The notes beneath the pieces are model-generated. The model worked only from the letters and a program-made list of their open reading frames with translations, made no database searches and was not told the DNA's origin. From positions 1-64,000 of the forward strand of contig JADMIL010000008.1 of NCBI GenBank assembly GCA_015478645.1: a DNA stretch of 64,000 nt, written 5' to 3'. Each line of letters begins with the position of its first letter. Position 1 is the stretch's first letter. A program made the translations under genes and the position numbers. Source of the DNA: Candidatus Binataceae bacterium. GTDB lineage: Bacteria > Desulfobacterota > Binatia > Binatales > Binataceae. This document shows positions 35,278 through 44,955 of the stretch, piece by piece.

Positions 35278-36549
35278 TTGGCTCTGACGCGGCTTAGAGG
35301 ATTTCAGGATCAAATCGGCGCCGACGCGCGGGCGGTCGCCCTGGTCGAGGAGTGCGCGCGGACGGTGGCCGAGCGCTATGCAATCAACGAGATCCGGATC
35401 CCGTTGCTTGAGCGTATCGAGCTTTACGAACGATCGAGCGGCGAAACTTCAGACGTGGTGCAAAAGCAGCTTTACCGCGTTCCGAGGTCGCCCGAGAGCC
35501 AGGGCGCCGGTGACCAGGTCCTTCGGCCCGAGGGCACACCGGGAGTAATTAGAGCCTACATTGAGGCAGGACTTGACCGAAGCGATCCGGAGCAACGCTT
35601 CTTCTATAGCGGGCCGATGTTTCGTTACGAGCGGCCGCAGAAGGGGCGCTTTCGCCAGTTCAACCAGTTCGGCGTCGAGATTTTCGGACGGGCCGACGCG
35701 GCGTGCGACGCCGAGCTGATGATCATGGTCGACGAATTCCGGCGCGCGCTCGGACTCGAGGTCGAGTTCGAGATCAACTCGCTGGGCGACGGCAATTGCC
35801 GGCCGGCGTTTCGCGCGGCACTGCTCGAATGGGGCCGCGCGCATCTCGATGAGCTGTGCGAGGATTGCCATCAGCGGCTCGAACGCAATCCGCTGCGCCT
35901 GCTGGATTGCAAGAACGACGCAAAGCTCGCCGCCGGCGCGCCGCGCAGTTCGGACTATCTGTGCGATCCGTGCCGCAAGCATTTCGCCACGGTGGAAGAA
36001 TTGCTGACGCAGGCGGGTGTGCCGTACGTGGTCAATCCGCGCCTGGTGCGCGGACTGGATTACTACACGCGGACGACTTTCGAGGCGGTCTCGAAAGCGG
36101 TCGGCGCGCAGAGCGCGGTGGTCGCCGGCGGGCGTTATGACGGGCTGATCGAGGCGCTGGGCGGCGCGGCGGTGGCCGGCACGGGCTTCGCGATCGGGGT
36201 CGAACGGATCGCGATCGCGCTCGACGCGAGCCGCGTGCGAAGCAAGAGCGCGCCCGACGTGGCGCTGATCGCGATGGGCGAGGCGGCGGCAATCCGGGCG
36301 ATGGCGCTGGCGCAGACGATTCGCGCGGCGCGTCTGCGGGTCGAGATGCTCTCGCCCGAGCGCGGGCTCAAGGCGTTGCTCAGGCGGGCGGACAAGATCG
36401 GCGCGCACTACGCATTGATCATGGGTGAAAACGAACTGGCGCGCGGCGTGGTCCAGATGCGCGACTTGAGCGCGAGCACGCAGCGCGAGGTGGCGATCGA
36501 CGCGGTCGCGGCCGAATTGGCGGCGGCCGCCGCCGCGCCGCGCGGATGA
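35278..36549 (+). CDS. hisS: Histidyl-tRNA synthetase
   Basis: A 423-residue class II aminoacyl-tRNA synthetase. It has the N-terminal RGFQD element, motif 2 (FFYSGPMFRYERPQKGRFRQFNQFGVEIFG), the HisRS signature LVRGLDYYTRTTFEAV, motif 3 (GTGFAIGVERIAIAL) and the C-terminal anticodon-binding domain. The start is TTG at 35278, as no ATG or GTG lies nearby and AAGGGA stands upstream. It is followed by aspS after 49 bases, the common hisS-aspS arrangement. Confidence 0.97.
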   Translation: MALTRLRGFQDQIGADARAVALVEECARTVAERYAINEIRIPLLERIELYERSSGETSDVVQKQLYRVPRSPESQGAGDQVLRPEGTPGVIRAYIEAGLDRSDPEQRFFYSGPMFRYERPQKGRFRQFNQFGVEIFGRADAACDAELMIMVDEFRRALGLEVEFEINSLGDGNCRPAFRAALLEWGRAHLDELCEDCHQRLERNPLRLLDCKNDAKLAAGAPRSSDYLCDPCRKHFATVEELLTQAGVPYVVNPRLVRGLDYYTRTTFEAVSKAVGAQSAVVAGGRYDGLIEALGGAAVAGTGFAIGVERIAIALDASRVRSKSAPDVALIAMGEAAAIRAMALAQTIRAARLRVEMLSPERGLKALLRRADKIGAHYALIMGENELARGVVQMRDLSASTQREVAIDAVAAELAAAAAAPRG

Positions 36550-36598
36550 GTGTTTCGTAGCGCGGCCCGCGCAGGTATTCTTGCAGGCTTGGATCCCG

Positions 36599-38404
36599 AT
36601 GCCGGAAAACAATAACGCATTCTCGCCGATGCCGCCGTGGCCGCGGACCAATTACTGCGGTGCGCTGCGCGCCGCCGACGCCGGCCGCGAAGTCGCGCTG
36701 TGGGGCTGGGTGGCGACGCGCCGCGACCACGGCGGACTGATCTTTATCGACCTGCGCGACCGCGAAGGAATCGTGCAGCTGGTCTTCAACCCGGCGCATA
36801 ATCCGGCGGCCCACGCGGTCGCCGAAGGCGTGCGCGGCGAGTATTATCTGGCGATCAAGGGCGCCGCGGTGCGCCGCTCGGCGGCGACGATCAACGCCGA
36901 ATTACCGACCGGCGAAATCGAGATCATGGCGTCGGCGGCAGAGGTGCTCAACACCTCGCTAGCGCCGCCGTTCCCGCTGGCGGGGCCCGACAGCGCCGCC
37001 GAAGAGATCCGCCTCAAGTACCGCTATCTCGATCTGCGGCGCGCCGAGATGCAGAGTAATTTGCGCCGACGCCATCAGGCGTTGCGCGGCGCGCGCGCCT
37101 ATCTCGATGAGCACGGCTTCATCGAAATCGAAACGCCCATCCTGTTTCGCGCCACGCCCGAAGGGGCGCGCGACTACCTGGTGCCGAGCCGGGTGAATCC
37201 GGGGCGCTTCTACGCGCTGCCGCAATCGCCGCAACTGCTCAAGCAGATCCTGATGGTGGCCGGCTTCGACCGCTACTACCAGATCGCGCGCTGCTTTCGC
37301 GACGAGGACCTGCGCGCCAATCGCCAGCCCGAGTTCAGCCAGATCGATATCGAGATGACCGGACCACGCCTCGAGGATATCCATCGGATGGCCGAGGGGA
37401 TGATGGCGTCGATTTACCAATACGGCGCGGGGATCACGATCGAGCGGCCGTTCGCGCAGATGCCGTACGACGAGGCGATGGAGCGTTTCGGTTCGGACAA
37501 GCCCGACCTGCGCTGCGCCCTCGAGCTCAAGAATCTGACGGCGGCCTTCGCCGGCACGTCGTTCAAGGTCTTCGCCGAGGCGATCGCGCGCGGCGAGTCG
37601 ATCTACGCAATCGCGCTTAAGGGCGAGCATCAGCTTTCACGGCGCGAGCTGGACGAGATGGCCGAGACGCTGCGCTCGCGCCAGGGGATGGGCCTGGCGT
37701 GGGCGAAGGTCGCGGCCGACGGATGGCAGGGGCCGATCGCCAAATTCGTCAGCGCCAAAGAGCGCGCGCGGGTCGCCGACGTGGCCGGGCTCGTGCCCGG
37801 AGCAACCCTCCTGATGCTGGCCGGGCCGCGCGGCAAGGTGCGCCCGCTGCTCGGCGATCTGCGGCTTGCGCTCGCGGCCAAATTCAAGCTGCTCGATGCG
37901 GCGGCGCTCAAGTTCCTGTGGGTGGTCGACTTTCCGCTGTTCGATTACAGCGAGGAGGAAAAGCGCCTGGTCTCCGTCAACCATCCGTTCACCGCGCCGC
38001 GTCCGGAGGATTTGCCGCTGCTCGAGGCGGGCCCGCAGCGCGCGCTCGAAGCGCATGCGCTGGCTTACGACATGGTGCTCAACGGACAGGAGATGGGTGG
38101 AGGATCGATTCGTATTCATAATGCGGAACTTCAGCTCAAGGTGTTCGAACTGCTCGGTATCCCGCGCGCCGAGGCGGCCGCCAAGTTTGGCTTTCTGCTC
38201 GACGCGCTGGCCTACGGGGCGCCGCCGCACGGCGGTATCGCGTTCGGCGTGGACCGGATCGCGATGATGCTGTGCGGCACCGACTCGCTGCGCGACGTGA
38301 TGGCCTTTCCGAAGACCCAGCGGGCGGTCGATCCGATGAGCGGGGCGCCGTCGGAAGTCGACGCGCGCCAGCTGCGCGAGCTGTCGATCCGGGTGGCGCA
38401 GTGA
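36599..38404 (+). CDS. aspS: Aspartyl-tRNA synthetase
   Basis: A 601-residue bacterial-type class II synthetase with the N-terminal OB-fold anticodon domain (WGWVATRRDHGGLIFIDLRDREGIVQLVF), motif 2 (YQIARCFRDEDLRANRQPEFSQIDIEM), a GAD insertion, and motif 3 (GIAFGVDRIAMMLCGTDSLRDVMAFPKTQ). The ATG at 36599 (MPENNNAFSPMPPWPRTN) is preferred over a TTG six codons upstream. Its stop codon overlaps the GTG start of the next gene (GTGA), which suggests translational coupling. Confidence 0.97.
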   Translation: MPENNNAFSPMPPWPRTNYCGALRAADAGREVALWGWVATRRDHGGLIFIDLRDREGIVQLVFNPAHNPAAHAVAEGVRGEYYLAIKGAAVRRSAATINAELPTGEIEIMASAAEVLNTSLAPPFPLAGPDSAAEEIRLKYRYLDLRRAEMQSNLRRRHQALRGARAYLDEHGFIEIETPILFRATPEGARDYLVPSRVNPGRFYALPQSPQLLKQILMVAGFDRYYQIARCFRDEDLRANRQPEFSQIDIEMTGPRLEDIHRMAEGMMASIYQYGAGITIERPFAQMPYDEAMERFGSDKPDLRCALELKNLTAAFAGTSFKVFAEAIARGESIYAIALKGEHQLSRRELDEMAETLRSRQGMGLAWAKVAADGWQGPIAKFVSAKERARVADVAGLVPGATLLMLAGPRGKVRPLLGDLRLALAAKFKLLDAAALKFLWVVDFPLFDYSEEEKRLVSVNHPFTAPRPEDLPLLEAGPQRALEAHALAYDMVLNGQEMGGGSIRIHNAELQLKVFELLGIPRAEAAAKFGFLLDALAYGAPPHGGIAFGVDRIAMMLCGTDSLRDVMAFPKTQRAVDPMSGAPSEVDARQLRELSIRVAQ

Positions 38405-39126
38405 AGCGTTGCGCGCGCCTGGTAGCGGTCGCCCTGGCGGCTTGCGCGCTGGCGGCGGGCTGCAACCGGAATTTCGATCAGCAGTTCGAGGACCAGATCA
38501 ACGACACCGTGCACAGCCTGCCGATAATCGGCGACCAATCCGGCCTCAACGTGCATGCCGTGCGATCGATCAAGCAAGTGATCATCCACAAGATTGCCGT
38601 GATGCCGCTGGTCGATGCGCCCGATCAGATCGACAAGGAGCTGCCGCCGGGCGCGTCCGATTCGGTCTCGGCGAGCCTGTACGCCCAGGCCGCGGTGGTC
38701 GGCGGATGGGAAGTGGTGCCGCAGGACGATGTCGGCGACGCGCTGCAGAAGCTGCCGCCGACGACGCTCGCCAACATGGATCAGAACGCGCTGGCGCTGG
38801 GCCGGCAGGTCAACGCCGACGGCGTGCTGTATGGCGCGGTCAACAAATATCGCGAGCGCGTGGGCTTCGACTATTCCGCGCAGACGCCGGCCGCCGTGGC
38901 GTTCAGCCTGTACTTCGTCGACGAGCACTCCGGGCAGATCGTATGGTCGGCCAAGTTCGCCCGCGAGCAAAAGGCGCTGAGCCAGAATATCTTCGAATTG
39001 CCGACCTTTCTCGCCAACAAGGGGCGCTGGGTGCGCGCGCACGATATCGCGCAGGAGGGCGTGCAGGCGTCGATCGCGAATCTCTCCTCCAAGCTGACGA
39101 TTCAGCCGGTCGTGCAGGGGCAATAG
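38401..39126 (+). CDS. Lipoprotein of unknown function
   Basis: A 241-residue protein starting with GTG inside the aspS stop (GTGA). It has a classic lipoprotein signal (MKRCARLVAVALAACALAAGC) with the lipid-bearing cysteine at about residue 21. The mature part contains DGVLYGAVNKYRERVGFDYSAQTPAAVAFSLYFVDEHSGQIVWSAKF, a pattern I associate with outer-membrane-associated CsgG/FlgO-like lipoproteins common in deltaproteobacteria. Function is unknown. Coupling to aspS is probably just operon position. Confidence 0.8.
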   Translation: MKRCARLVAVALAACALAAGCNRNFDQQFEDQINDTVHSLPIIGDQSGLNVHAVRSIKQVIIHKIAVMPLVDAPDQIDKELPPGASDSVSASLYAQAAVVGGWEVVPQDDVGDALQKLPPTTLANMDQNALALGRQVNADGVLYGAVNKYRERVGFDYSAQTPAAVAFSLYFVDEHSGQIVWSAKFAREQKALSQNIFELPTFLANKGRWVRAHDIAQEGVQASIANLSSKLTIQPVVQGQ

Positions 39127-39177
39127 CCGCACTCGGGCGTTCCCGCGCGCGCCCCATTCCGGCGCCCATCGAACACG

Positions 39178-40284
39178 CTAATTCCACGGCGAGACCGGCT
39201 TGGCGCCGAGCGCCGCCGCCACCGCCGGATGGACCACCTTGCCGCCGTGGGTGTTGAGGCCGTGGCGAATCGCGCCGCTGGCCGCGCCCGCGGCGAGCAG
39301 CCCGTGATCGGCGATATCGAGCGCGTAGGAGATGGTCGCGTTGGTCAGCGCGTAGGTCGACGTATGCGGCACGACGCCGGGCATATTGGTGACGCAGTAG
39401 TGCACGACGCCATCGCGGATATAGATCGGCCGGCGATGGGTGGTCGGGCGCGAGGTCTCCGAAATGCCGCCCTGATCGATCGACAGATCGACCAGCGCCG
39501 CGCCCGGCTTCATCCGGGCGACCATCCGCGACGTGATCAGGCGCGGCGTGCGCGCGCCGGGCAGCAGGACCGTGCCGATCACGAGGTCGGCCTGGCGCAA
39601 CTCCTCTTCGAGCGTCGCCCGGTTGGACATCACGGTGATCGCGGTGCCGCCGAGCACGTCGCTCAGGTAGCGCAGGCGCAGCGGATTGACGTCGAGGATC
39701 GTGACCTCGGCGCCCACGCCGGCGGCGACGCGGCAGGCGTTGAAGCCCGCGATTCCCCCGCCCAGGATCAGCACCTTGCCCGGACGCACGCCGGGCGCGC
39801 CGCTAAGCAGCACACCCGCACCGCCGTTTTGCGCCTGCAGGCACCAAGAGCCGACCTGCACGGCCAGGCGTCCCGCGACTTCGCTCATCGGGGCCAGCAG
39901 GGGCAGGCTCAAATCCTCGAGCTGAACGGTTTCATAGCCGAGCGCGCTCACCCCGCGGCGCATCAGCTCGCGCGAGAGCCGGCGGTCGGGCGCGAGATGG
40001 AGGTAAGTGAAAAGGATCAGATCGGGGCGCAGGAAGCGGTATTCGGCGGGCTGCGGCTCCTTGACCTTCAGCACCATCGTGGCGCGGCTCCAGACCGCGG
40101 CGGCCGAATCGCCGATCCGTGCACCGGCCGTGCGATACGCGCGATCGCTGAAGCCGCTGCCCAGGCCCGCGCCGCGCTGGACGATTACCGTGTGTCCATG
40201 ATGATGCAGCGCGGCGGCGCCGGCGGGGGTCAGCGCGACGCGCCGCTCGTCGGATTTTATTTCAGTGGGAACGCCAATAATCAT
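39178..40284 (-). CDS. ald: Alanine dehydrogenase
   Basis: A 368-residue NAD-dependent enzyme interconverting alanine and pyruvate plus ammonia. It starts MIIGVPTEIKSDERRVALTPAGAAAL and has the substrate lysine in LKVKEPQPAEY, the catalytic histidine in TYLHLAPD, the NAD fold VLILGGGIAGFNACRVAAGVGAEVTILDVN, and NMPGVVPHTSTYALTNATISYAL. All residues expected for activity are visible. It is divergent from gcvH across 347 bases. Some alanine dehydrogenases also aminate glyoxylate to glycine, which would fit the gcvH neighbour, but that is inference. Confidence 0.96.
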   Translation of the reverse strand: MIIGVPTEIKSDERRVALTPAGAAALHHHGHTVIVQRGAGLGSGFSDRAYRTAGARIGDSAAAVWSRATMVLKVKEPQPAEYRFLRPDLILFTYLHLAPDRRLSRELMRRGVSALGYETVQLEDLSLPLLAPMSEVAGRLAVQVGSWCLQAQNGGAGVLLSGAPGVRPGKVLILGGGIAGFNACRVAAGVGAEVTILDVNPLRLRYLSDVLGGTAITVMSNRATLEEELRQADLVIGTVLLPGARTPRLITSRMVARMKPGAALVDLSIDQGGISETSRPTTHRRPIYIRDGVVHYCVTNMPGVVPHTSTYALTNATISYALDIADHGLLAAGAASGAIRHGLNTHGGKVVHPAVAAALGAKPVSPWN

Positions 40285-40631
40285 CGCGCGGTCTCCGCAG
40301 GTTGATGGTCGAACGGGGCGAATGCGTTTGACTCACGCGCACCGCGCAGAGGAATCGATCTTTCATCGCCGGGGCGGTGGCGTGCAAGCCGGCCATGCGT
40401 CACGCTTGAGGACGCGCGGGCGTCCGGCGGAATTTCATCCACCGGCCGCGGCGCCTGATCGCGAGGCGATTTGGTGCCGGCGCGGACACGAATTCGCGCG
40501 GCGGGCAAGCCCGAGGAAATCTTGACAACCGGATTGACGCCGCGCTTCATGGTTCAAGGGCAACGAAGTTCATCCGCGGTGTCCGGATGCCACGATCATG
40601 CGGACACGGCGAGCGATTTGGAGAGGCAACG
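40285..40631. other. Divergent ald-gcvH intergenic region, 347 bases
   Basis: It should hold both promoters. A perfect TTGACA (40522-40527) reads towards gcvH, but the -10 candidate 18 bases on (TTCATG) is weak. I searched by eye for a glycine riboswitch on both strands and did not find its conserved cores. Nothing else is evident. Confidence 0.4.
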
Positions 40632-41021
40632 ATGGAGGCTCCGCCGGGACTTAAGTACTCGAAGGAACACGAATGGGTGGCGTCCGAAGAAACGGTCGCG
40701 ACCATCGGCATAACCGATCATGCGCAGGAACAGCTCGGCGAAATCGTCTATATCGAATTGCCGTCGGTCGGCGAAAAGGTCAGCAAGGACGATCCGTTCG
40801 GCGTGGTCGAATCGGTCAAAGCGGTCTCGGACATCTATGCGCCGGTCAGCGGCACGGTGGTCGAGGTCAACGAGGATCTGCCCGAGAGCCCCGAGGTGGT
40901 CAACGAAGATCCGTACGGCGACGGCTGGCTGATCAAGGTGCGGGTCACCGATCCGACCGATTTTGACGATCTGATGGACAACGAGGAATACGAAGAGATG
41001 GTCGCGCGCGACAAGGAATGA
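40632..41021 (+). CDS. gcvH: Glycine cleavage system H protein
   Basis: A 129-residue lipoyl carrier that shuttles the aminomethyl group between the P and T proteins. The lipoylated lysine is in GVVESVKAVSDIYAPVSG, and the fold is complete (KYSKEHEWVASEETVATIGITDHAQEQLGEIVYIELP). GAGAGG lies six bases before the ATG. The P and T genes are not adjacent. H proteins also donate lipoate or octanoate to other complexes, so a stand-alone copy need not be idle. Confidence 0.96.
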   Translation: MEAPPGLKYSKEHEWVASEETVATIGITDHAQEQLGEIVYIELPSVGEKVSKDDPFGVVESVKAVSDIYAPVSGTVVEVNEDLPESPEVVNEDPYGDGWLIKVRVTDPTDFDDLMDNEEYEEMVARDKE

Positions 41022-41051
41022 TCGCGGCCGGCGCCCGGTGCGCCGCATCGT

Positions 41052-42389
41052 TCAGGATCCCGGCATCTCGGCCGCCGGGGCTGGCGCCGGGACCGCGCTC
41101 GCAATCGCGACGTCGAAGCGGCTCACCGCGCGCGGCGGGTCGATGAACACGATCACGAACGGCGCGGTGGCCGAGGGCTCGAGCGCGAAGCTTTTCGGCG
41201 GGTCGAGCTTCTGGAAAAATTCGAGCTCATGCGGCGTCATCTGCGCGACCATCGCGGCCGAAAGATTGTTGCCGCAGTAAACCTCGCGGATGGCCAGCGG
41301 ACGCGGCGTGGGGTCGCGCAGCGCCACCGCGATCTGCACGGTATGCAGCGACGCCTGGCCGACGTTCTCGGCGATCCCGGTGATCACGAGGCCGGTGTGG
41401 CCGCCCTTGGTCGGCAGGTAGTCGGCGTGAACGTCGCGCAGGGCGACCAGCCGCGCCGGTGTGATCGGCATCACGAAGCGATCGCCAACCACCGGCAGGC
41501 GGCTCAACAGATCGGCGGCGCTGGCCGGCGCGCTGCGAATCAGCATCGTGGTCAGCGCGTAGGCGATCGCGAACAGCGCCATCACTCCGATCACGATCCG
41601 CGACGAATGGGTGACGCCATGGTTGTAAATCGGCGCCGCGGTTTCGTCGACAAATTCATCGGGCGCGGGTTTCGGTTTGCGCGCCGCGGCCGCCCGGGCG
41701 CGGATCCGCGCTGCCGGGGACGCGTCGGTGGCGGCCGCGCGCGCGGGATTGGGCGGAGGCGATCGGTCGGGTGAAGCGGGAAAGTCTTCGTGGCCCGGAT
41801 CGATTTCGGGTTCGCCCACCCGCCATTCGCCGGAGTCGCGCGCGGTGGCGCGCTCGTCGGTAAAGGAATTCTCGTCCAGGGAATGCGCGGTGGAGGAGTC
41901 CGGAGTAAAGGATTCGCGGTCGAGCGGGTTATGCGCACGCTCATGGTCGGGCGGCGGTTCGTGCGCGTCGAAGCCCGAAGTTACGTCGTTGAAATCGAAT
42001 CTGAGATTTTCGCCCGCGCCCGCCGCGTCTTCGTCATCGGCGCGAAACGGCTGGGCCAGCAGATCGGCGGTCGGGGTACGCGGCCCGGCGGGAGTGGCGG
42101 GCGATGCGGCCGGCGGTGCGGCAGATGCGGCGGCGGCGCTCGCCGGAGTGACCCGGGGGCGGCTCGCTCCACGTGGCCCGTCGCCAATCGATTGCGCGGG
42201 CGGTGCGGGCGTCGGCCTTACGGCCTCACCGCGCGGCGTCGATGGCTGAGCGTCGCGCGCGGCGCGCGGCTCCAGGGTGAACACATGGCCGCAGCGCGAG
42301 CACTTGAATGTCGGAGTCCCGTCGGGCAATACCTGCTCGTCGATCCGATAGCGGGTATGGCAACTGGTACATTGAATCTCGATCGTCAC
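41052..42389 (-). CDS. Zinc-ribbon (MJ0042) and DUF3426 membrane protein
   Basis: A 445-residue protein with three parts. An N-terminal MJ0042-type zinc ribbon (CTSCHTRYRIDEQVLPDGTPTFKCSRCGHVFTLE) leads into a long Pro/Ala/Asp-rich disordered linker (about residues 45-270). One membrane helix (IVIGVMALFAIAYALTTML) follows, and then a C-terminal DUF3426 beta domain (ENVGQASLHTVQIAVALRDPT, YCGNNLSAAMVAQMTPHE). The start is a GTG with GGAGAGG before it. This is a common deltaproteobacterial architecture of unknown function. It is divergent from the glycosyltransferase gene. Confidence 0.85.
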   Translation of the reverse strand: MTIEIQCTSCHTRYRIDEQVLPDGTPTFKCSRCGHVFTLEPRAARDAQPSTPRGEAVRPTPAPPAQSIGDGPRGASRPRVTPASAAAASAAPPAASPATPAGPRTPTADLLAQPFRADDEDAAGAGENLRFDFNDVTSGFDAHEPPPDHERAHNPLDRESFTPDSSTAHSLDENSFTDERATARDSGEWRVGEPEIDPGHEDFPASPDRSPPPNPARAAATDASPAARIRARAAAARKPKPAPDEFVDETAAPIYNHGVTHSSRIVIGVMALFAIAYALTTMLIRSAPASAADLLSRLPVVGDRFVMPITPARLVALRDVHADYLPTKGGHTGLVITGIAENVGQASLHTVQIAVALRDPTPRPLAIREVYCGNNLSAAMVAQMTPHELEFFQKLDPPKSFALEPSATAPFVIVFIDPPRAVSRFDVAIASAVPAPAPAAEMPGS

Positions 42390-42498
42390 CGCCTCTCCAC
42401 CTCGCCGAGTCAAGTTAACATATCCGCGGCGCGTGATCAGCCGGGCCGCGCGCCGCATGGCGGTCATCCGCGCGGCCCGCGACGGTCGTCGTGACGCG

Positions 42499-43626
42499 AT
42501 GCGTATCGGGCTGATAACGCGGCGCTTCGACCCGGCGGGCGGCGGCACCGAACGCGATCTCGTGATCACGGCGCGCATCCTGACCCGCGCGGGCCATCAG
42601 GTGACGATCTATGCTGCCGAGGTGCGCGCGCCGAGTAGCGAATGGCGGGTGCGGCGGGTGGGCGGTTCGTGGCCGGGCCGCGCGCTTGGATTATTGTGGT
42701 TTGCGCGGACGGCGGGTGCGCGCGCGCGTCGCGACGGCGCGGAACTGGTGCTCAGCTTCGCGCGTATTTTCGACGCCGATATCTTGCGCTCCGGCGGCGG
42801 CGCGCACGCCAGTTACATTCGCGCGGCGCGCCGCTGGCAGACCGTGGGGCAGGGTGCGGCGATGCGCCTTAGCCCGTACCATCGCGTGCAGATGATGGTC
42901 GAGGCGCGGGGCTTTCATGGGCCGCGCCTGCGCCGCGCGATCGCGGTGTCGCGGCTCGTGCGCGACGATCTGATCGCGACTTTTGCCCTGGCGCCGGCCG
43001 CGGCGGTCACGCTCTACAATGGCGTCGAACTCGAGCGCTTCGCGCCGGCGGCCGACGCCGGCGAACGGCGCGCGATTCGATCCGCGATCGGCGTCGCCGA
43101 CGACGCGCCCGCCGTAATGTTCGTCGGCAATGGCTTCGCGCGCAAGGGTTTGCGCTTTCTGATCGAGGCGTGGCCCGCGCTCGGCGATGCGCCGCGACTG
43201 ATCGTGATCGGCACCGATCGCGCGGCCGAGGCGTATCAGCGGCTGGCGCGTCCAATGGGCGAGCGGGTAATTTTTCTCGGGCGGCGCGGCGACGTCGATC
43301 GCCTCCTGCGCGCTGCCGACGCGCTGGCGTTGCCCTCGCTCTTCGAGCCCTTCGGCAATGTCGCGCTGGAGGCGATGGCGTGCGGCGCGCCGGCTCTCGC
43401 CAGTGCGCAATGCGGCGTGGCCGAATTGATGTCCGGGGCGTTGGGCGCCTTCGTCGTCAAAGACCCCGCCAATCGCGTCGAACTGGCCGATCGGATGGGC
43501 GCGTTGATCGAGGCGGCGCCGGCTCTGTCGCGCGCGGCACGGCTCGCGGCGGAGCAATTCACCTGGGACCGGCACGCGCGAGAATTACTGGCGATTATCG
43601 AGCAGGCGGCCGACACGCGCGCTTGA
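42499..43626 (+). CDS. Glycosyltransferase family 4
   Basis: A 375-residue GT-B fold glycosyltransferase. The N-terminal acceptor domain begins MRIGLITRRFDPAGGGTERDL. The donor domain has FVGNGFARKGLRFLIEAWPAL and the E-x7-E type motif SLFEPFGNVALEAMACGAPALAS. It is close to WaaG-like LPS-core glucosyltransferases. The frame is open upstream, but the ATG at 42499 is the family start. It is convergent with a GT2 gene 27 bases on. LPS core or other surface glycan assembly is likely. Confidence 0.9.
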   Translation: MRIGLITRRFDPAGGGTERDLVITARILTRAGHQVTIYAAEVRAPSSEWRVRRVGGSWPGRALGLLWFARTAGARARRDGAELVLSFARIFDADILRSGGGAHASYIRAARRWQTVGQGAAMRLSPYHRVQMMVEARGFHGPRLRRAIAVSRLVRDDLIATFALAPAAAVTLYNGVELERFAPAADAGERRAIRSAIGVADDAPAVMFVGNGFARKGLRFLIEAWPALGDAPRLIVIGTDRAAEAYQRLARPMGERVIFLGRRGDVDRLLRAADALALPSLFEPFGNVALEAMACGAPALASAQCGVAELMSGALGAFVVKDPANRVELADRMGALIEAAPALSRAARLAAEQFTWDRHARELLAIIEQAADTRA

Positions 43627-43653
43627 GCCCGGGCCGGACGCAGTCCCGCCGCG

Positions 43654-44535
43654 CTAGTCGTCGTGACCTTGGGCGCGCGCCTGGCGGATTCCGTCGCGCA
43701 TCCCGCGCGCGATCGCCAGCCGCCGTTCCTCCCGCGCGATCCGCTCGAGCGGCGCGCGCAGACCCCGCGCGATCGCTAGACGGAGTGTGGCGACGACCTC
43801 TTTCGTAATGATCTCGGCTGTCGAATGCGCTTCGTGGATCGTGCGGCAGTAGCCGCGTTCGCGCGCGATTCGAATGAAGCGGGCGCGGTCGGCGCGCGCG
43901 GCGTCGACCTCGTGATAGACGATCGCGCCGGGAGCATAGCCGATGCGGTAGCCGGCGCGCGTCAGCCGCCGCGACATCTCGGTCTCCTCCTCATGGCCGG
44001 CCGCACCGGGGCCAAGGCGCTCGTCGAACGGGCCGACCCGGCGGAGCGCGTCGGAGCGAAAGGCCATGTTGGCGCCGAGCACGCCGCGCACCTCGATCAC
44101 GGCGTGACCGTGATCGGCGATCGGCAGGTCGAGATACGGCGCCATCGCGCCGGCCTTGGCGATCGGATCTTCGGCGGGCAGGATCCGGCCCTTCATCGCG
44201 GCGAACTCGGGATGCGCGGCGAAGAAGCGCTCGACCTCGGCGACGTAGCCGGGCGTCACCGCCAGGTCGTCGTCGAGGCAGGCAATGATCTCGCCGCGCG
44301 CTTGCGCGATCGCGCGATTCTGCACGCGGCATTTGCCCGGCCGCGGATCGTGAAGATGGATGATGTCGGCCGCCGTGGCGATCGCGCCGCGCTCGATTGC
44401 GGTGGGCGCCGGCGTGCCGTTTTCGGCGATGAAGAGTTCGTGCTGGCCGGCTTCGAGTTGCGGTGCGAGGCTCGCGATCAGGCGGATCAGCGAGGCCGGG
44501 CGCGCATGGCTGGCGATAATGATCGCGAGTTTCAA
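43654..44535 (-). CDS. Glycosyltransferase family 2
   Basis: A 293-residue GT-A protein. It begins MKLAIIIASHARPASLIRLIASLAPQL and has the nucleotide-sugar and metal motifs ENGTPAP and EIIACLDDDLAVTPGYVAEVERFF, then GVLGANMAFRSDALRRVGPFDERLGPGAAGHEEETEMSRRL, the acceptor/catalytic block typical of rhamnosyl- or cell-wall glycosyltransferases. It has no membrane helices. It is probably part of the same surface-glycan task as the neighbouring GT4 although on the opposite strand. Confidence 0.9.
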   Translation of the reverse strand: MKLAIIIASHARPASLIRLIASLAPQLEAGQHELFIAENGTPAPTAIERGAIATAADIIHLHDPRPGKCRVQNRAIAQARGEIIACLDDDLAVTPGYVAEVERFFAAHPEFAAMKGRILPAEDPIAKAGAMAPYLDLPIADHGHAVIEVRGVLGANMAFRSDALRRVGPFDERLGPGAAGHEEETEMSRRLTRAGYRIGYAPGAIVYHEVDAARADRARFIRIARERGYCRTIHEAHSTAEIITKEVVATLRLAIARGLRAPLERIAREERRLAIARGMRDGIRQARAQGHDD

Positions 44536-44745
44536 GCGGGCGCGGCCGCGCCGCCGCGCGCGATCGTCGCGATCGAATCCGGCTCGCGCGCGCTACGGCA
44601 TCGATCGTCCATCGGAGCGATTTTCCGCCACGCGGCGGCCACGCTCAAGCCGTCCTACGGCCTCGGCCGCGCAGGGGGCCGTCTTGAATTAGCCGGATGG
44701 AGCGGTTAAACCCTTTCATCTGCCCGTGTGCGAATTTGATTGCGT

Positions 44746-44828
44746 GCGAGAGTGGCGGAACGGCAGACGCGCAAGGCTCAGGACCTTGTGAGGGAAACTT
44801 CGTGGGGGTTCAAGTCCCCCCTCTCGCA
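44746..44828 (+). tRNA. tRNA-Leu(CAG)
   Basis: An 83-base class II tRNA. The acceptor stem is GCGAGAG/CTCTCGC with discriminator A. The anticodon stem CAAGG/CCTTG encloses CTCAGGA with anticodon CAG at 44779-44781. A long variable arm (TGAGGGAAACTTCG) and T arm GGGGGTTCAAGTCCCCC confirm leucine. CCA is not encoded. A T-run follows (ATTTTTCG), 3' of the gene. Confidence 0.97.
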
Positions 44829-44955
44829 TTTTTCGCTATCCGGAACGTCTCCTTGCCGGAAAGTCTTCGGATCTCCGCCTGCACCTTCCATCGCGCCGTG
44901 ACGTGCTCCCCCTCGCGCAGGGCGTCCCGCGATTGGTAAACTTCAGCCTCGACCT

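Noticed and set aside
40285-40631. Possible glycine riboswitch before gcvH
   Set aside because: The conserved cores are not visible on either strand.
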